Origin: Clostridia bacterium
Lineage (GTDB): Bacteria; Bacillota; Clostridia; Christensenellales; Borkfalkiaceae
Reading direction: 5' to 3'
NCBI GenBank assembly: GCA_017501125.1
Contig: JAFVXN010000212.1
Span: 1-18,980 of the forward strand
DNA length: 18,980 nucleotides
A program made the position numbers and the translations under genes. Shown here in pieces: positions 15,401 through 18,980 of the stretch (the stretch's first letter is position 1; each line of letters starts with the position of its first letter). Below the pieces are notes generated by a model that saw only the letters and a program-made list of their open reading frames with translations, ran no database searches and had not been told where the DNA came from.

Positions 15401-18036
15401 TTTTTCTTCCTCTTTTTGATTATCTTCTTAATGAGTTTTTGCGTCTCCACAAAACTGAATATCATCAACGACAGACATACTGCAATCAGCGTCTCTATCC
15501 AGCCGACTGCCGTGAACCCGAAAAGATTCGCAATCGGTGGCACGTAGACGACAACCGCCGTCAAAACGAGCGCCGCAAGCGTAGCCAGCCACAATAATTT
15601 GTTGGTTTTCTTCGACTCGAACAAGGAATGCTCCAGCGATCTAACGTTGAAGGCGTGGAAGGTCTCCGTCAACGACAACGTCAAGAACGCCATCGTCATG
15701 CCGTGTTCCTGTCCGCCGAACTGAATACCGACGATGAACGCCACCAGCGTTAAAAGCCCGATAAAACAGCCTTGCAGGGCTACGTTGAGCCCTAACCCGC
15801 CCGCAAAGACACCTTCCGTCGGTTTTCTAGGCTCTTTTTCCATTAAATCACTCTCGCCCTCTTCCATACCCAGCGCAATCGCAGGAAGGGTGTCGCCTAT
15901 CAGGTTAATCCAAAGAAGATGCATAGGCTTTAACAGGGTCCAGCCGCACAGGGTCGCGATAAACACCGCTACGACCTCCGCCAAGTTGCTGGATAAGAGG
16001 AACTGAATCGTCTTGCGAATGTTGTCGTAGATACGTCTGCCTTCGCCCACCGCCGAGACGATGGTGGCAAAATTGTCGTCTTGGAGGACCATATCCGCCG
16101 CGCTCTTGGTGACGTCCGTGCCCGTGATGCCCATGCCGATACCGATATCCGCACTCTTGATGCTGGGCGCGTCGTTGACCCCGTCGCCCGTCATCGCCGT
16201 GATATATCCTTTCTTTTTCCACGTGTTGACGATACGGACCTTGTGTTCGGGTTGCACGCGCGCATATACGCTGAATTGCGAGATCTTTTCCTCGAATTCT
16301 TCGTCGCCCATCTGTGCCATCGCACCGCCCGTAATTGCCTGTGACTTATCTTCAATAATGCCCAGTTGAATTGCAATCGCTACCGCCGTGTCGATATGGT
16401 CACCCGTAATCATAACGGGTCGTATCCCTGCCGACTTGCAAAGCGCGATTGCGTCTTTTACCTCGGGACGGATAGGGTCAATCATCCCCACCATACCGAC
16501 AAAAATCATATTGCACTCCAAATCCTCAGGCGTAAAGTCCACGGGGACCTCTTTTAATTGTTTATACGCGCATGCGAGCACGCGAAGGGCTTTGTCTGCC
16601 ATAGCCTTATTCGCCGCCGCATATTCCGCACGTTTTTCTTCCGTCATGGGCTCGACTTTACCGTCAACCCATACCTGCGTACACCTTTTCAAGATTTCGT
16701 CGGGCGCGCCTTTGGTATATTGGACGATTTCTTCGCCCCTCTTGTGCACCGTCGTCATCATCTTGCGCATACTGTCAAACGGCGCCTCTTCTACACGCGG
16801 CTCTTCCTTGCCCATTTCCGTCTTGTTAAGACCTACTTTGAATGCGTAATTGACGAGTGCCGCTTCCGTCGGCTCGCCTTTTGCCTGATGCGTATCTTCA
16901 TCCAGCACTGCATCGGAGCACTGCGCCATCGCACGGGCAAGCAATCCCTCGTCCGTAGCAACGGATTCCACAACCGTCATCTTGTTCTGCGTGAGCGTAC
17001 CCGTCTTATCCGAACAAATAATTTGCGTACAGCCAAGCGTCTCTACCGCCGTCAAACGCTTTACGACGGCGTTGTTCTTTGCCATCTTCGTCATGCCCAG
17101 CGAAAGGACGATAGTCACGACGGTAGCAAGCCCTTCAGGTATCGCCGCCACTGCCAGCGATACGGCGATGATAAATCCGTCCAAAATCGCGCGCGCCTCA
17201 AAACTGCCGCCTTTTATCAGCGTCACGGCAAAAATCACCGCGCTGATGCCCAGTACCACAAAACTCAAAATCTTAGACAGCGAGTTGAGTTTCTTCTGCA
17301 AGGGCGTGACTTCCTTCTTCGTCGCGGTCAGCACGCCAGCAATCTTACCCATCTCCGTCTGCATACCCGTAGCCACGACCACCGCCGTCGCCCTGCCGTA
17401 CACGACTACGCTGCCCATATACAGCATATTTTTTCTATCGCCTAAAGGAATTTCCTTGCCGTCTTTTTCCTGCAAGACGCCCTCGTCTTTTTCCGAAGGA
17501 ACGCTCTCGCCTGTGAGCGCCGCCTCTTCGACTTTAAGCGAGGCGCACTCTAAAATCCTACAATCGGCTGGCACGCTGTCACCCGCCTCCAAAATCACGA
17601 CGTCCCCGACAACTACGTCCTCGTTCTTAACCGCTAAAAGTTTGCCGTCACGGAGCACTTTGCACGTCGACGCCGTCATTTGTTTTAACGCCTCGACCGC
17701 CTGTTCCGCTTTTCCTTCCTGAATTACCCCTAAAAGGGCGTTTAACAGCACGACGACGAGAATAATGATACATTCCGCAAAGGACTCGTCGCCACCCTGT
17801 ATACGCTCGATTAACACGGTGACGAAGTTGACCGCCGCCGCAATCAGCAATACGATAATCATCGGGTTGCAAAGTTGCGAGAAAAAACGGGCAATCCACG
17901 ACTGCTTTTTGCCTTCGGCGAGTTTGTTCCGCCCGTCCCTTTCAAGACGCGCGGACGCCTCCACCTCGCTGATACCCTCCGCACAGGAATCCGTCTTTTG
18001 CAATACTTCTTCTGCCGTCGATAAATAATACTTCAT
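15397..18036 (-). CDS. P-type (IIA/SERCA-like) cation-transporting ATPase, Ca2+ or Mn2+
   Basis: This 879-residue P-type ATPase pumps divalent cations out across the membrane. It has the N-terminal cation ATPase domain, actuator TGES (175-178), the phosphorylated Asp in CSDKTGTLT (D343), KGAPDEIL (442-449), TGDH (544-547) and GDGVND (617-622). Ion-site residues of SERCA can be followed. M4 is AAIPEGL (E301). M5 is SSNLAEVV (E687, SERCA E771). M6 is WINLIGDTLPA (N711 and D715 for N796 and D800), with Gly714 where SERCA has Thr799. The C-terminus is lysine-rich. The start at 18036 has GGAG 5 nt upstream; an in-frame ATG at 18072 lies within the attenuator stem. Family evidence favours Ca2+; the riboswitch-like leader would favour Mn2+ or both. 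Confidence 0.93.
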   Translation of the reverse strand: MKYYLSTAEEVLQKTDSCAEGISEVEASARLERDGRNKLAEGKKQSWIARFFSQLCNPMIIVLLIAAAVNFVTVLIERIQGGDESFAECIIILVVVLLNALLGVIQEGKAEQAVEALKQMTASTCKVLRDGKLLAVKNEDVVVGDVVILEAGDSVPADCRILECASLKVEEAALTGESVPSEKDEGVLQEKDGKEIPLGDRKNMLYMGSVVVYGRATAVVVATGMQTEMGKIAGVLTATKKEVTPLQKKLNSLSKILSFVVLGISAVIFAVTLIKGGSFEARAILDGFIIAVSLAVAAIPEGLATVVTIVLSLGMTKMAKNNAVVKRLTAVETLGCTQIICSDKTGTLTQNKMTVVESVATDEGLLARAMAQCSDAVLDEDTHQAKGEPTEAALVNYAFKVGLNKTEMGKEEPRVEEAPFDSMRKMMTTVHKRGEEIVQYTKGAPDEILKRCTQVWVDGKVEPMTEEKRAEYAAANKAMADKALRVLACAYKQLKEVPVDFTPEDLECNMIFVGMVGMIDPIRPEVKDAIALCKSAGIRPVMITGDHIDTAVAIAIQLGIIEDKSQAITGGAMAQMGDEEFEEKISQFSVYARVQPEHKVRIVNTWKKKGYITAMTGDGVNDAPSIKSADIGIGMGITGTDVTKSAADMVLQDDNFATIVSAVGEGRRIYDNIRKTIQFLLSSNLAEVVAVFIATLCGWTLLKPMHLLWINLIGDTLPAIALGMEEGESDLMEKEPRKPTEGVFAGGLGLNVALQGCFIGLLTLVAFIVGIQFGGQEHGMTMAFLTLSLTETFHAFNVRSLEHSLFESKKTNKLLWLATLAALVLTAVVVYVPPIANLFGFTAVGWIETLIAVCLSLMIFSFVETQKLIKKIIKKRKKK

Positions 18037-18052
18037 AGCCTCTCCTTTTTTC

Positions 18053-18113
18053 GAAAAAGAAAACTCACACACTATTTTGGCTTATCTATGCACAATTATA
18101 GCGTATGAGTCTC
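18053..18113 (-). terminator. Attenuator terminator in the leader of the P-type ATPase gene
   Basis: On the minus strand 18110-18098 (ACTCATACGCTAT) pairs along all 13 positions with 18075-18063 (ATAGTGTGTGAGT), two pairs being G-U in RNA, and weaker pairs can add three more outside. The tract TTTCTTTTT follows at 18062-18054. It lies after the promoter and before the ribosome binding site of the gene, so it would cut transcription short unless prevented. Its left arm overlaps the 3-prime strand of the proposed aptamer closing stem (18109-18105), so the two folds exclude each other. Confidence 0.75.
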
Positions 18114-18194
18114 ATTTTTCAAACGGTTCCGGACAGTTGCCTGCCGTCTTGACGAAAGCCGTCACGCCTACGTAGGCGCAAATTACTCCCTCAT
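18105..18194 (-). promoter_or_regulatory. Candidate yybP-ykoY-like (Mn2+) riboswitch aptamer
   Basis: The leader can fold as follows in transcript order. P1 is AUGAG (18194-18190) with CUCAU (18109-18105). The conserved-looking GGAGUA (18189-18184) comes next, then the P2 hairpin CGCCUACGUAGGCG (18178-18165). P3 is ACGG (18162-18159) with CCGU (18126-18123). It encloses UCAAGACG, a GCAG/CUGU tetraloop hairpin (18144-18133) and CCGG (18132-18129). The order P1, GGAGUA, P2, P3 with UCAA, hairpin, CCGG, then GAGAC before P1 closes follows the yybP-ykoY plan, a class known upstream of cation P-type ATPases. P1 pairing would block the attenuator, giving an ON switch. A separate 7-bp hairpin (18217-18200) precedes it. 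I matched this by eye from memory of the class, so the identity is tentative. Confidence 0.6.
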
Positions 18195-18232
18195 CGTCAG
18201 TTTTCTTTTAAGAAAACTTATTATTTTACTTT

Positions 18233-18261
18233 ATTGTAGTATTTTTGGGAATAATTGTCAA
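18233..18261 (-). promoter_or_regulatory. Sigma-A promoter of the P-type ATPase-tcdA operon
   Basis: On the minus strand TTGACA (18261-18256), a 17-nt spacer and TACAAT (18238-18233) give 11 of 12 consensus bases. The predicted start is near 18226, so the leader before the ATG at 18036 is about 190 nt, long enough for the riboswitch and attenuator proposed there. Confidence 0.85.
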
Positions 18262-18268
18262 GGTTTTG

Positions 18269-18284
18269 AGGGCAAGCGTGCCCT
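18269..18284. terminator. Short GC hairpin after the metallo-hydrolase gene, weak terminator candidate
   Basis: AGGGCA (18269-18274) and TGCCCT (18279-18284) flank the loop AGCG. It lies 20 nt past the stop of the minus-strand hydrolase gene and just upstream of the ATPase promoter. On the minus strand no good T-tract follows, so it may be an inefficient or Rho-independent-like terminator only. Confidence 0.4.
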
Positions 18285-18304
18285 ATTTTCGCTAAATTTT
18301 CTTA

Positions 18305-18980
18305 TTAACCGCTACTGCCGACGCCGTTTTGCGGCCACGTGCGGTTGTCTTTGAACCACTGCGTTTCTTTGAATATCGTGTTGTTATTGCTACAATTCAC
18401 CGTGACTTCGCCACCGCTAGACGCCACCACTATATTGCCGTTGAGAGAAGTAAAACCAGACGGTTTTGCCGTTATTTTACCGTCGCTATCGTACGTTGCC
18501 GTCCCTGTCGCAATTGACGTCACGTAGATTTTATCCGTATAAGGCGCAACGTTGTTAATGAAGGTTTGAGAAGGAAAATCGTTGGCAAGGTCTTTTTGGT
18601 TCTTGATGTACTCCATACTCCCACAACAGCAACATACGCATACGATTTCTGGTCTAATCACAGAAAGAAGGGTATCCGTATTCGCCGTATAACTGCCGTG
18701 ATGTCCCGCCTTGAAAAGTTTTACCTTGGGCAATGCGTTATTTGCCACCAAAGACGCTTCGCCGTGCTCTTCCAAGTCGCCCGTGAACAGATAATGATTG
18801 CTCCCCTGCGACAAAAGCATACACACCGAATAATCGTTCTCGCTGCTTGCGTCTTGTTCGTAATACTTTTGGTATAAGATATTCATCGTGATACCTTCGC
18901 CAAGCGTATAACTTCTTTGCGCGCCGTTTTGATTGTTCCAGCACTCAAGCGCCGTATAATGGTTAGCGCCTGCCGCAATC
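18305..18980 (-). CDS. ComEC-like metallo-beta-lactamase-fold hydrolase, C-terminal part (cut by window edge)
   Basis: The frame is open to the window end, giving 225 visible residues; an internal ATG at 18886 is not a likely start because the coding frame continues before it. It belongs to the ComEC/Rec2-like metallo-hydrolase group. The metal-ligand Asp is in YLFTGDLEEHGE and the His in LFKAGHHGSYTANTDTLL; the N-terminal HxHxDH motif must lie outside the window. The stretch VCVCCCCGSMEY contains four cysteines in a row. The C-terminal region (LNGNIVVASSGGEVTVNCSNN and TQWFKDNRTWP) is a tail often found in clostridial members of this group. Role unknown: standalone members are usually secreted or cell-associated hydrolases, and no competence genes are visible here. 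Confidence 0.85.
   Translation of the reverse strand, partial: IAAGANHYTALECWNNQNGAQRSYTLGEGITMNILYQKYYEQDASSENDYSVCMLLSQGSNHYLFTGDLEEHGEASLVANNALPKVKLFKAGHHGSYTANTDTLLSVIRPEIVCVCCCCGSMEYIKNQKDLANDFPSQTFINNVAPYTDKIYVTSIATGTATYDSDGKITAKPSGFTSLNGNIVVASSGGEVTVNCSNNNTIFKETQWFKDNRTWPQNGVGSSG

Noticed and set aside
18037..18072. Longer start of the P-type ATPase (891 residues)
   Set aside because: That ATG lies inside the attenuator stem and has no ribosome binding site; the ATG at 18036 has GGAG at correct spacing.
18060..18200. Other riboswitch classes for the ATPase leader (Mg2+ M-box, NiCo, guanidine-III, fluoride)
   Set aside because: Short words such as GGCAGGCAA or CAAGACGG recall NiCo or guanidine-III motifs, but the order of helices and the other conserved segments of those classes are missing.

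Overview
The window looks like chromosomal DNA from a Gram-positive-type, low-to-medium-GC anaerobe, most likely an uncultured Clostridia-like Bacillota. The evidence is consensus sigma-A promoters (TTGACA, 17-18 nt, TATAAT), strong GGAGG-type ribosome binding sites, no outer-membrane genes, MetA of the acetyl type paired with MetY, and a two-gene SufC/SufB-like Fe-S system with no cysteine desulfurase beside it. This placement is an inference. I see no phage, transposon, CRISPR, tRNA or rRNA.

Region 1 (1-4159, minus strand) is one operon. Its consensus promoter lies at 4130-4159, followed by a PglF-type membrane-bound nucleotide-sugar 4,6-dehydratase, a PglE-type aminotransferase, a PglC-type phosphoglycosyltransferase and a PglD-type acetyltransferase cut by the window edge. 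Together they fit synthesis of UDP-diacetamido-trideoxy-hexose (bacillosamine type) and its loading onto undecaprenyl phosphate.

Region 2 (4260-10444, minus strand) reads as a second operon. A perfect-consensus promoter at 10416-10444 precedes a CNNM/CorC transporter-like protein, GalE, a YgjP-type metalloprotease, a SufC-like ATPase, a SufB-like scaffold and an M18 aminopeptidase. A strong terminator with a structured loop follows at 4260-4312.

Region 3 (10672-14712, plus strand) is driven by another consensus promoter with a near-palindrome just after the predicted start of transcription. It holds metY, metA, a very cysteine-rich lipoprotein of unknown function, and a divergent Lgt-like protein with an SHOCT-like tail. 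It ends at a bidirectional terminator shared with the convergent operon.

Region 4 (14679-18261, minus strand) is a P-type cation ATPase followed by tcdA. The ATPase has a leader of about 190 nt with a 13-bp attenuator and an upstream fold that resembles the yybP-ykoY Mn2+ riboswitch.

Region 5 (18305-18980, minus strand) is the C-terminal part of a ComEC-like metallo-beta-lactamase-fold hydrolase.

The items most worth a second look are the riboswitch-controlled ATPase, the cysteine-rich lipoprotein paired with a non-canonical Lgt, and the minimal two-gene Fe-S machinery.
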